NCBI GenBank assembly: GCA_937982505.1
Contig: CALJLV010000213.1
Location: forward strand, 1 to 11,487
Reading direction: 5' to 3'
DNA length: 11,487 nt
Source of the DNA: an uncultured Desulfobacteraceae bacterium
GTDB taxonomy: Bacteria; Desulfobacterota; Desulfobacteria; Desulfobacterales; UBA2174
Each line of letters starts with the position of its first letter. Within the stretch, counting starts at the first letter, position 1. The translations under genes and the position numbers were made by a program. Shown here one piece after another: positions 5,445-11,487 of the stretch. Under the pieces are notes generated by a model. That model did no database searches. It was not told where the DNA came from and saw nothing but the letters and a program-made list of their open reading frames with translations.

Positions 5445-6361
5445 CCTTCTTGAAGATCCATCGGCCACGGCGGCCGCTCCTGGTAGTCCTGGCCGTTTTG
5501 TCGCTGGCCGCTGCGGCGGGCGCCGGGCAGACGCGCCGGGTCACCGACCTGGCCGGCCGCACCATGGCGGTGCCCGTCGACCCTCGGCGCGTGGTGGCCC
5601 TGGCGCCCAGCGCCACCGAGATCGTCTTCGCCATCGGCCGGCAGGACCGGCTGGTGGGCGTCAGCCGTTTTTCCGACACCCCGGAAGCGGCCCGCGCCCT
5701 TCCCAAGGTGGGCTCCTACGTGCACCTGGACCTGGAACGCATCGTGGCCCTCAAGCCGGATCTCTGCCTGGCGATCCGCGACGGCAACCCCAAGGCGGTG
5801 GTGGACCGCCTGGAGGCGATGCGGATTCCCGTCTATGCCGTGGATCCCCGGGACCTGGCATCGGTGATGGAAACCGTCGCGGCCCTGGGAGACCTGCTCG
5901 ACGCCCGCGAGGCGGCCGGGCGGCGGGTGGACGACATGCGGCGGCGCATCGCCGCGGTGGATCGGCGGGTGGCAAGGGCCTCGCATCGGCCCCGGGTTTT
6001 CTTGCAGATCGGAATGGCGCCCATCGTGTCGGCCGGCTCGGCGACCTTTCTCCACGAGCTGATCACCCGGGCCGGAGGCGTCAATGCCGCGGCCGGCACC
6101 ACCGCCTATCCGCGATTCAGCCAGGAGCAGGTCATCGCCCTGGCCCCGGAGGTGCTCATCATCACTTCCATGAACCGCGAGGGGCTTTTCCAGCAGGCCC
6201 TGGCCGAGTGGCGCCGCTGGCCCCAGATGCCGGCGGTGGCCGGCAACCGCCTCCACATCGTGGACTCCAACTGCCTCGACCGGCCCGGCCCGCGCCTGGT
6301 GGAGGGACTGGAGCAGTTGGCCCGGCTGATCCACCCGACGCTCTTCGAGGCCGTGCCATGA
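5441..6361 (+). CDS. btuF: Periplasmic cobalamin-binding protein BtuF (second, stand-alone copy)
   Basis: A 306-aa substrate-binding protein of the cobalamin/ferric-siderophore ABC class. The start ATG overlaps the stop of the fusion gene (ATGA), with GGAG 10 nt upstream. Signal peptide: basic MTFLKIHRPRRP, hydrophobic LLVVLAVLSLAAAAG, cleavage near residue 28. The mature domain shows RRVVALAPSATEIVFAIG (49-66), GSYVHLDLERIVALKPDL (91-108), and TFLHELITRAGGVNAAAGT (202-220). The closing block is SNCLDRPGPRLVEGLEQLARLIHP, typical of the family. E60 and E206 align with the BtuC-docking glutamates. It has no extra domain and is a normal family length. It presumably shares BtuCD with the fused BtuF domain upstream. 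A ferric-siderophore binder cannot be excluded from sequence alone, but the CbiZ and riboswitch context favours corrinoids. Confidence 0.93.
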   Translation: MTFLKIHRPRRPLLVVLAVLSLAAAAGAGQTRRVTDLAGRTMAVPVDPRRVVALAPSATEIVFAIGRQDRLVGVSRFSDTPEAARALPKVGSYVHLDLERIVALKPDLCLAIRDGNPKAVVDRLEAMRIPVYAVDPRDLASVMETVAALGDLLDAREAAGRRVDDMRRRIAAVDRRVARASHRPRVFLQIGMAPIVSAGSATFLHELITRAGGVNAAAGTTAYPRFSQEQVIALAPEVLIITSMNREGLFQQALAEWRRWPQMPAVAGNRLHIVDSNCLDRPGPRLVEGLEQLARLIHPTLFEAVP

Positions 6362-7371
6362 CTTGTCCGCATGCCCATGTCACCCCGATGCGGGTGCTGA
6401 CGGTAAGCGCCGGCCTGTCGCTTTTGCTGGCCCTGTCGGTGGTGGCGGCCGTCTCCTTCGGGTCCTCGGAGATCGGGCCGGCGGCCGCCTGGCGGGCCAT
6501 CACCGGCGGGCCGGGTGCCGAGGAGGCCGGCGCGGCCATCGTCTGGCGCCTCCGGCTGCCCCGGGCCCTGCTGGCGGCCATCAGCGGCGCCAGCCTTTCC
6601 CTGGGCGGGCTGGTGTTCCAGGCCCTGCTGCGCAACCCCCTGGCCGAGCCGTATATCCTGGGGATTTCCGGCGGCTCGGCCATCGGGGCCATCACGGGCA
6701 TTCTCCTCGGATTGGCCCATTTCCCCGGTGTCAGCCTCTTCGCCTTCGCCGGGGCGCTGGCCACCCTGGGCCTGATTCTGGCCATGAGCGCCGGGCGCAG
6801 CCTGTTTCAGCGCGACGCCCTGCTGCTGTCCGGGGTCATGGTCAACGCCTTCTGCGCCGCCCTGATCATGTTCCTGCTCACCTTGAGCCAGGACGGCCGC
6901 CTGCACAGCATCCTGTTCTGGCTGATGGGCAACCTGGGCCCCATCGGCTTCGGCCAGCTCGGACTGCTGGCGGCCCTGGTGGTGCCCTGCTTTGCCGCCA
7001 TCTTCCTGCTGGCCCACCCGATGAATCTGATGCTCCTGGGCCGGGAACTGGCCGCCTCCAGCGGGGTCCCGGTGCGGGTGGTGACCATCGCCTTGCTGGT
7101 GGCCGCCTCCCTGATGGTCAGCGTCACGGTGAGCCACTGCGGGCTGGTGGGGTTCGTGGGCCTGGTGGTGCCGCATCTGCTGCGCATGCGCTTGGGCAGC
7201 GACCACCGGCTCCTGGTGCCGGCCTGCATCCTCGGCGGCGGCGCCTTCGTGGTGGTCTGCGACCTGCTGGCGCGGGTTCTGCCGGAACAGGGCGAGATGC
7301 CCGCCGGGGTGATCACGGCCATGATCGGCGCGCCGCTCTTCATGTACCTCCTCAGGAGGTCCCGGCCATGA
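6358..7371 (+). CDS. btuC: Cobalamin ABC transporter permease BtuC (FecCD family)
   Basis: A 337-aa polytopic inner-membrane permease of the FecCD/BtuC family, forming a homodimer with about ten helices per subunit. The ATG overlaps the btuF stop (ATGA), with GAGG 7 nt upstream; an internal ATG at 6388 is an alternative start. Family blocks are RLPRALLAAISGASLSLGG, VFQALLRNPLAEPYILGISG, the cytoplasmic RELAASSGVPV (coupling-helix region that meets BtuD), and GLVGFVGLVVPHLLR, followed near the C-terminus by DLLARVLPEQGEMPAGVITA. Hydrophobic segments cover nearly the whole protein and nothing is missing. The first about 10 residues (MTCPHAHVTP, with Cys and two His) are a non-hydrophobic N-tail before the first helix. 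Confidence 0.95.
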   Translation: MTCPHAHVTPMRVLTVSAGLSLLLALSVVAAVSFGSSEIGPAAAWRAITGGPGAEEAGAAIVWRLRLPRALLAAISGASLSLGGLVFQALLRNPLAEPYILGISGGSAIGAITGILLGLAHFPGVSLFAFAGALATLGLILAMSAGRSLFQRDALLLSGVMVNAFCAALIMFLLTLSQDGRLHSILFWLMGNLGPIGFGQLGLLAALVVPCFAAIFLLAHPMNLMLLGRELAASSGVPVRVVTIALLVAASLMVSVTVSHCGLVGFVGLVVPHLLRMRLGSDHRLLVPACILGGGAFVVVCDLLARVLPEQGEMPAGVITAMIGAPLFMYLLRRSRP

Positions 7372-8150
7372 TCCCCGCCGTCGCCGGCACAGATCTGAGC
7401 TTCGCCTACGGCCGCCAGGCGGTGATCGAAAACCTGTCGCTGGAGATCGCCGAGGGGGATTTCTTCGCGGTGATCGGGCCCAACGGCTCGGGCAAGACCA
7501 CCCTGCTGCGCCTGATCCTGGGCAGCCTGGCGCCCCAGGCCGGGGACATCGCCGTCTTCGGCCGCCCCCTGGCCGGCTACCGTCGGCGCGAGCTGGCCCG
7601 GCGCATCGCCCTGGTGCCCCAGGGCAGTGTCCCGGTCTTTTCCTTTGCCGTGGAGGAGATTGTGCGCATGGGCCGTGCCCCGCATCTGGGTCTGCTCGGC
7701 TTCGAGGCCGCCGAGGACGTGGACCAGGCGGCCCGGGCCATCGCCGCCGTGGGGCTGGACGCACTGGCCCGCCGTCCCCTGGACCAGCTCAGCGGCGGCG
7801 AGCAGCAGCGGGTCTGGATCGCCCGCGCCCTCTGCCAGCAGCCGCGGCTGATGCTCCTGGATGAGCCCACGGCGGCCCTGGACATGGGCCACCAGCTTCA
7901 GATCATGCGCCTTCTGGCCAGGCTGCGGCGCGAACGCCGCATGACGGTGGTGATGGTGTCCCACGACCTGAACCTGGCGGCCATGTTCGCCACCCGGATG
8001 CTGCTGCTCAACAATGGGCGGATGGTTTGCAGTGGTACCCCGAAGGAAGTGCTGCAGCCCGCGCACATCCGCACCGCCTACGGCTGCCAGGTCCTGGTGG
8101 ACCGCCACCCCCAGGGCGATTTTCCCCGGCTGACCCTGCCGGTTCGATGA
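7368..8150 (+). CDS. btuD: Cobalamin ABC transporter ATP-binding protein BtuD
   Basis: A 260-aa cytoplasmic ATPase that powers BtuC. It starts at the ATGA overlap with btuC, with a strong AGGAGG 8 nt upstream. Motifs are complete: Walker A GPNGSGKTT (37-45), Q-loop Q85 (LVPQG), ABC signature LSGGEQQRV (141-149), Walker B LMLLDEP (161-167), D-loop AALD and H-loop H199 (VSHDLN). The length is normal for iron-siderophore/B12 importer ATPases (FepC/BtuD type). It is the last gene of the operon, followed by 314 nt without genes. Confidence 0.95.
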   Translation: MIPAVAGTDLSFAYGRQAVIENLSLEIAEGDFFAVIGPNGSGKTTLLRLILGSLAPQAGDIAVFGRPLAGYRRRELARRIALVPQGSVPVFSFAVEEIVRMGRAPHLGLLGFEAAEDVDQAARAIAAVGLDALARRPLDQLSGGEQQRVWIARALCQQPRLMLLDEPTAALDMGHQLQIMRLLARLRRERRMTVVMVSHDLNLAAMFATRMLLLNNGRMVCSGTPKEVLQPAHIRTAYGCQVLVDRHPQGDFPRLTLPVR

Positions 8151-8182
8151 AGGCTTCCTCTGGACATCCGTTTCCCCCCTTT

Positions 8183-8205
8183 GGGAAAGGTGATGGGCCT
8201 TTCTC
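8183..8205 (+). terminator. Possible weak terminator hairpin after the btu operon
   Basis: GGGAAAGG (8183-8190) pairs with CCTTTCTC (8198-8205), 8 bp including one G-T wobble, around a 7-nt loop. It sits 33 nt after the btuD stop. No T-tract follows, so intrinsic termination is doubtful; it may simply protect the mRNA 3' end. Confidence 0.25.
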
Positions 8206-8337
8206 CGACCTGGGGATTTCCTGTTGGCCTTCCGGAATTCCAACGCGCATCCCCACCCATTCACGCGCCGTAGCGCCTGAAAAGCGCTCCCACCAGGCCC
8301 GGCAGGAACGGAAAGGAGGCCGTGCCGGACTCCGGCT

Positions 8338-8366
8338 TTGACATGCCGGCCAATTCGGGGGAAGAT
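8338..8366 (+). promoter_or_regulatory. Possible promoter of the protease gene
   Basis: A perfect TTGACA (8338-8343), a 17-nt spacer and GAAGAT (8361-8366; 3 of 6 to TATAAT, with the key A at position 2 and T at position 6). This would give a leader of about 90 nt before the ATG at 8465. The weak -10 keeps confidence low. Confidence 0.3.
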
Positions 8367-8464
8367 GGGACCGTCCAGCCGGGCCGGAGGTGCTGCACGG
8401 TTCAGCCCGCCGCGCCGGAGCGCAAAGACCTCTCCGCCATCCAGCATGAAGAGGGCCTATCCTG

Positions 8465-9562
8465 ATGAGACCCACCGCGATCGAAAAATCCGGCCCCGCG
8501 CGTCGGTATGCGCGGTCGACGCTCGCCGCCGTGATGCTGGGGCTGATCTGGCTCGCGGCGGCCGCCGCGGCCGACGGCATCTACCAGTACCGCCGCAGCG
8601 ACGGGGTTTGGGTTTTTACCGACAACCCCAATGAACTGCCTCCCGAGGCCCGCCGGGAGGTGGCCAAACGATTCGAGAACCGCTCCGCCCAGGTCCGCGA
8701 CCTGGCGGCGCAGCTCGCCCGGCAGAACCCGCGCAACCCCATCGAGGCGGCCGTTTTGGGCACCGTCGCCGTCAAGAGCGGCAAAGGCATGGGGTCGGGC
8801 TTTTTCGTCACCGAGGATGGCTTTCTCATCACCAACCGGCACGTGGTACGGACTCCGGCTCAGGTCAGGGAAGCCCGCACCGAGCGCATCGAGCGCATCG
8901 ACACCCAGGCCGAAACCTTTTACACCCGTCTGGAGGCCGAACAGCAGCGCCTGGACGCGGCCCTGGCCGAACTGGAGGGCTTGCGCCGCCGCATGCGCAG
9001 CGCCGATTACGCCCAGAACCGCGGTTCCCTGGACAGATGGCAGCAGGATCTGGATCGGCGGCGCCGGGAAATCCAGGACCAGCACGAAACCCTGCGCCGC
9101 CGCCAGACCGAGGCCGAGGCCCGCGACCGGATCACCGATCTGGAGCGGGTCTTCGACGTTCTGCTGGCGGACAATACGGCCCTGCGCGCCTTTCTGGTGG
9201 CCGAGGACGAACGCTGGGACCTGGCCCTGCTGAAAGTCGACGGGTACCGGGTCCCGCGCCTGACCCCGGCGGCGCCCGGGCAGACGGCCACGGGAGAGCC
9301 GGTCTACGCCGTGGGCAATCCGGCGGCCCTGCGCAACTCGGTCTCCAAAGGGGTGTTGTCCGGATACGAGGGCGGATGGATCAAGACCGACGCCAAGATC
9401 TACCCGGGCAACAGCGGCGGCCCCCTGGTGGATGCCGCGGGCCGGGTGCTGGGGATCAACACCTTCAAGGAACTCACCGAGCGATTCGAAGGGCTCGGTT
9501 TTGCCGTTCCCATCCAGACGGCCTACCAGGTCTTCGGCCGCCACCTGCCGGCCACGCCCTGA
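8465..9562 (+). CDS. Exported trypsin-like serine protease with DUF4124 N-terminus and coiled-coil insertion
   Basis: A 365-aa protein. The ATG at 8465 follows AAGAGGG at a normal distance. A signal peptide or N-terminal anchor covers about 1-36 (long basic n-region, then LAAVMLGLIWLAAAAAA). Residues 38-57 resemble DUF4124 (IYQYRRSDGVWVFTDNP). The protease fold starts at about 98: GMGSGFFVTEDGFLITNRHVV contains catalytic H126; WDLALLKV has D252; PGNSGGPLVD has S317. It is HtrA/S1C-like but has no PDZ domain. Between His and Asp lie 125 residues, against about 30 in DegP; most are an Arg/Glu/Gln-rich heptad-like segment (about 133-225) predicted to be coiled coil. It likely acts in the periplasm; the substrate is unknown. 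It converges on the next gene with a 33-nt gap. Confidence 0.85.
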   Translation: MRPTAIEKSGPARRYARSTLAAVMLGLIWLAAAAAADGIYQYRRSDGVWVFTDNPNELPPEARREVAKRFENRSAQVRDLAAQLARQNPRNPIEAAVLGTVAVKSGKGMGSGFFVTEDGFLITNRHVVRTPAQVREARTERIERIDTQAETFYTRLEAEQQRLDAALAELEGLRRRMRSADYAQNRGSLDRWQQDLDRRRREIQDQHETLRRRQTEAEARDRITDLERVFDVLLADNTALRAFLVAEDERWDLALLKVDGYRVPRLTPAAPGQTATGEPVYAVGNPAALRNSVSKGVLSGYEGGWIKTDAKIYPGNSGGPLVDAAGRVLGINTFKELTERFEGLGFAVPIQTAYQVFGRHLPATP

Positions 9563-9595
9563 AGGGCCAGGCCAGCGTCCCGTTGCCCCGGGAGA

Positions 9596-10435
9596 TCAGC
9601 CGGCCGCGGATCCCCTTCCTTCCATAGCCTGGATCAGGCGGCGGATATGGCCTTTTTCCGCCTGGGCGATGGCCAGCAGGGCTTCGCGGGCCTCATCCTC
9701 GATCCCTTCGCGCTCGGCCATGACCCGATACAGGTCGTAGGCCGCGGCCTCGATGCCAAGGGCCATTTCCACCAGCCCCAGAAGATCATCCGCTCTCAGC
9801 CCGGCCAGCCGCCGGACGGCTTCGTCCAGTGGCAGGCCGCCTTCGAGGATCCGCCCCTCCAGACCGTCGAACAGCACATCGAAGGGCGGCGGCGCCGGCC
9901 GGACCGCGGACCAGAAGCGGTACACGAGGCGGGCATGAGCCGTTTCCGCCTCGGCCAGCTCGCGAAATGCCCCGATCCAGACCGCGCCGGCGAACTGCCG
10001 GCACACCGCCTGGTAGAAGCGCCAGGCCCCTTTTTCCAGGTCCATGGCGGCATGCAAGAGTCGGTCGACGCCCCCCCGGGAATCCAGCAGATCCAGGCGC
10101 GGGTAGCCCTCCAGGACCATTCCGTCCCAGGCCATGATCCCGCCGTCCAGGTTGTAGATGGGCCGGGAGGTGATCTCGGCATCCAGGGCCAGGGTCGCCG
10201 CCGCGGCTGAGCGGCCGCCGCTGTGGCAGTAGAAGATCAAATCCCGGTCGGCGGGCAGATGAAAGAGCCGGGCCTCGAATTCCATCAGAGGCAGAAAATA
10301 GGCGCCGGGAATGTGGGCCGCCCCGTATTCGCGCGGCTGGCGCACGTCGATGAGCAGATAGTCGCTTTCCGGATGGGTCTGCAGGTAGGTGCGCAGCCCC
10401 TCCGGATCGAGACGGACAACGGTGTCAGGGGCCAT
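9596..10435 (-). CDS. Rhodanese / ferritin-like (rubrerythrin-type) di-iron fusion protein
   Basis: A 279-aa cytoplasmic protein. The start ATG (10433-10435) follows AAGGAGGG with 8 nt spacing; an upstream in-frame codon at 10546 would lie inside the neighbouring gene and lacks support. Residues 1-115 form a rhodanese domain: LLIDVRQPREYGAAHIPGA and the active loop IFYCHSGGRS with C70, then NLDGGIMAWDG. Residues 120-272 are a four-helix ferritin-like domain with a possible di-iron site: E134 (DLEKGAWRFY), E164-x-x-H167 (AETAHARL), E229 (GIEAAAYDLY), and E260-x-x-H263 (AEKGHIRRL). The layout is rubrerythrin-like but lacks the rubredoxin Cys4 domain. A role in sulfane-sulfur or peroxide handling is inferred. 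It is translationally coupled to the nitroreductase-like gene upstream (11-nt overlap). Confidence 0.88.
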   Translation of the reverse strand: MAPDTVVRLDPEGLRTYLQTHPESDYLLIDVRQPREYGAAHIPGAYFLPLMEFEARLFHLPADRDLIFYCHSGGRSAAAATLALDAEITSRPIYNLDGGIMAWDGMVLEGYPRLDLLDSRGGVDRLLHAAMDLEKGAWRFYQAVCRQFAGAVWIGAFRELAEAETAHARLVYRFWSAVRPAPPPFDVLFDGLEGRILEGGLPLDEAVRRLAGLRADDLLGLVEMALGIEAAAYDLYRVMAEREGIEDEAREALLAIAQAEKGHIRRLIQAMEGRGSAAG

Positions 10436-11487
10436 CCGGGGACCCTCCTTGGAACCGGTGAAGGTATGGCGGCCGGGTGGCCACCCGGGGGTCCGGAATC
10501 GGCCGGCCCAGGGCAAACTGGTAGAGGCACTGGAAGCGTTCGCCACCCAGCCCCAAACAGCGGTGCACCTCGTCGTCGAAGAAGCAGCCGATCCCCGTGC
10601 CTCCCAGCCCCTGGGCTTCGGCGGCCAGGTAGAGGGCCTGCCCCATCTGGCCGCAGATCCAGAACAACTCCCGGTAGCGATGGGGAAATCGGGCCACGGG
10701 ATCCTCGAATTCGGCGATCATGGCCAGGGCCAGGACCGCATCGGCGGCGATATCCTGGTGGCAGGCCAGGCGGCGCGCCTCGGCCTGGACATCGCCGCCC
10801 CGCAGCTTGTAAAGGCCGGCCACAGCCGGCACCGGCTCTCCGGCCAGCCCGGCCCGGGCGGCCATGGGCGCGCTGGGCTGGTAGGCGTAGAGCCCGGGTT
10901 CCAGGTCGCGCACCCGATGCACCCAGAGGGCCAGCGCCACCCGCGGGCCGGCGCCGCTGGCGGCCAGAATACGGCCGAGAACGGCCAGGGGAATAGAGGC
11001 CCCCGCATCGTAGGCCTGCCCGCTGCGCCGCCGCCGCACCAGGGCCGGCGTGATACCGGCGGCGGGAAAGAGATCCGGGTCCGAGGGCCCTCCATGCGGG
11101 TCCTCCGGCACAACATCGGCAGGGCGCCGGCACGCCGCGGCCACCGACGTGATGAGATCCCAATCCACATGGCTGGGGCTCAGGCGACTGGGGGCGGCGA
11201 TAATCTCCAGCCCGCCGAAGGCCGCCACCACCGGCTCGGGCAGATCCAGACGCGGCGGAGGCCGATGGCGCGGATGGATCCAGACCATCAGTTCGGCAGC
11301 CTCGTCCTCCCCCGGCGGCCACACGGTGCGATCCAGCCCCAGAACCCTTGACGCCGCCTCGTCCGAGACCGCTTCCAGGACCGTGGCCTGCCAGCCGAAA
11401 AAGCCGGCCGCGATTTTCAAGGCCGCCAGGGCGTGGCCGACATCGAGCTGGCAGTAGCGCCAGGCCCGCTCGCCGTATTTCCAGGCC
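10425..11487 (-). CDS. Tandem nitroreductase / SagB-type dehydrogenase-like protein (5' end beyond window)
   Basis: The frame is open to the right edge, so the start is missing; 353 residues are visible, and the TTG at 11420 is internal (it continues AWKYGERAWRYCQLDVGHALAAL). That opening is the C-terminal half of one nitroreductase-like domain as seen in SagB-type dehydrogenases. A linker follows, then a second domain beginning LVRRRRSGQAYD, continuing through LALWVHRVRDLEPGLYAY, the helix GQMGQALYLAAEAQGLGGTG and the end FALGRPIPDP. Such proteins bind FMN and oxidise or reduce small molecules or peptide heterocycles; the substrate here is unknown. No azoline-peptide cluster is visible in the window. 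It is co-transcribed with the rhodanese-ferritin gene, whose ribosome site lies inside its 3' end. Confidence 0.82.
   Translation of the reverse strand, partial: AWKYGERAWRYCQLDVGHALAALKIAAGFFGWQATVLEAVSDEAASRVLGLDRTVWPPGEDEAAELMVWIHPRHRPPPRLDLPEPVVAAFGGLEIIAAPSRLSPSHVDWDLITSVAAACRRPADVVPEDPHGGPSDPDLFPAAGITPALVRRRRSGQAYDAGASIPLAVLGRILAASGAGPRVALALWVHRVRDLEPGLYAYQPSAPMAARAGLAGEPVPAVAGLYKLRGGDVQAEARRLACHQDIAADAVLALAMIAEFEDPVARFPHRYRELFWICGQMGQALYLAAEAQGLGGTGIGCFFDDEVHRCLGLGGERFQCLYQFALGRPIPDPRVATRPPYLHRFQGGSPDGP

Larger units (their letters stand above)
8151..8464 (+). other. Intergenic region between btuD and the protease gene
   Basis: There are 314 nt with no convincing gene; the frames open across it on both strands lack family features or a ribosome site. 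It holds several short inverted repeats: TTTCCC/GGGAAA (8171-8176/8183-8188), GTTGG/CCAAC (8223-8227/8240-8244) flanking a TTCCGGAA palindrome, and AGCGC/GCGCT (8272-8276/8284-8288). The pyrimidine/purine-rich blocks around 8171-8220 look like a decayed dispersed intergenic repeat, but only one copy is in the window. Confidence 0.5.

Noticed and set aside
5122..6357. Open upstream extension of the btuC frame
   Set aside because: It is an Arg/Pro/Gly-rich out-of-frame translation of the fusion gene and btuF; recognisable BtuC starts at 6358.
8008..8634. Open frames on both strands across the btuD-protease gap
   Set aside because: They are low-complexity Arg/Pro/Ala translations overlapping real genes, with no ribosome sites or recognisable domains.
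9563..9595. Bidirectional terminator between the convergent protease and rhodanese genes
   Set aside because: The gap is only 33 nt and I could not find a stem with a T-tract on either strand.

Overview
The window is GC-rich, densely coded bacterial DNA. The gene content fits an anaerobic Gram-negative, most likely a Desulfobacterota (deltaproteobacterial) chromosome: PdxS, a BtuB-type outer-membrane receptor, BtuF/BtuC/BtuD, CbiZ, a rhodanese-ferritin fusion and a SagB-type nitroreductase. The taxon is inferred from protein flavour and gene mix; no rRNA is present.

Layout. (1) 1-725 is the 3' four-fifths of pdxS (PLP synthase), cut by the left edge. (2) 726-1293 is a long non-coding leader. 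It has an enigmatic stretch carrying a 13-nt match to the conserved 5' core of RNase P RNA, a candidate extended -10 promoter, a clear cobalamin (B12) riboswitch at about 857-1030, a 13-16 bp intrinsic terminator with a T8 tract, and then a structured 5' UTR that repeats part of the terminator region. (3) 1294-3264 is a btuB-like TonB-dependent receptor, visibly less GC-rich than its neighbours. (4) 3271-3366 is a palindromic REP/MITE-like intergenic repeat. (5) 3405-8150 is a tightly coupled four-gene corrinoid import operon: a secreted BtuF-CbiZ fusion, a second stand-alone BtuF, BtuC permease and BtuD ATPase, each junction being a 4-nt ATGA stop/start overlap. (6) 8151-8464 is non-coding. 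(7) 8465-9562 is an exported DUF4124/trypsin-like protease with a long coiled-coil insertion inside the catalytic domain. (8) On the minus strand, converging on the protease, are a rhodanese-ferritin-like fusion (9596-10435) and a tandem nitroreductase/SagB-type protein that runs off the right edge.

How it works together. The riboswitch should shut off btuB, and by read-through probably the whole btu operon, when adenosylcobalamin is plentiful. BtuB brings corrinoids across the outer membrane, two periplasmic binding proteins present them to one BtuCD transporter, and CbiZ cleaves the amide bond of adenosylcobinamide-type corrinoids for remodelling.

The most interesting point is that CbiZ, known as a cytoplasmic enzyme, is here fused behind a signal peptide and a periplasmic binding domain that keeps the two glutamates expected to dock on BtuC. 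This predicts capture and remodelling of corrinoids in the periplasm, at the mouth of the importer.
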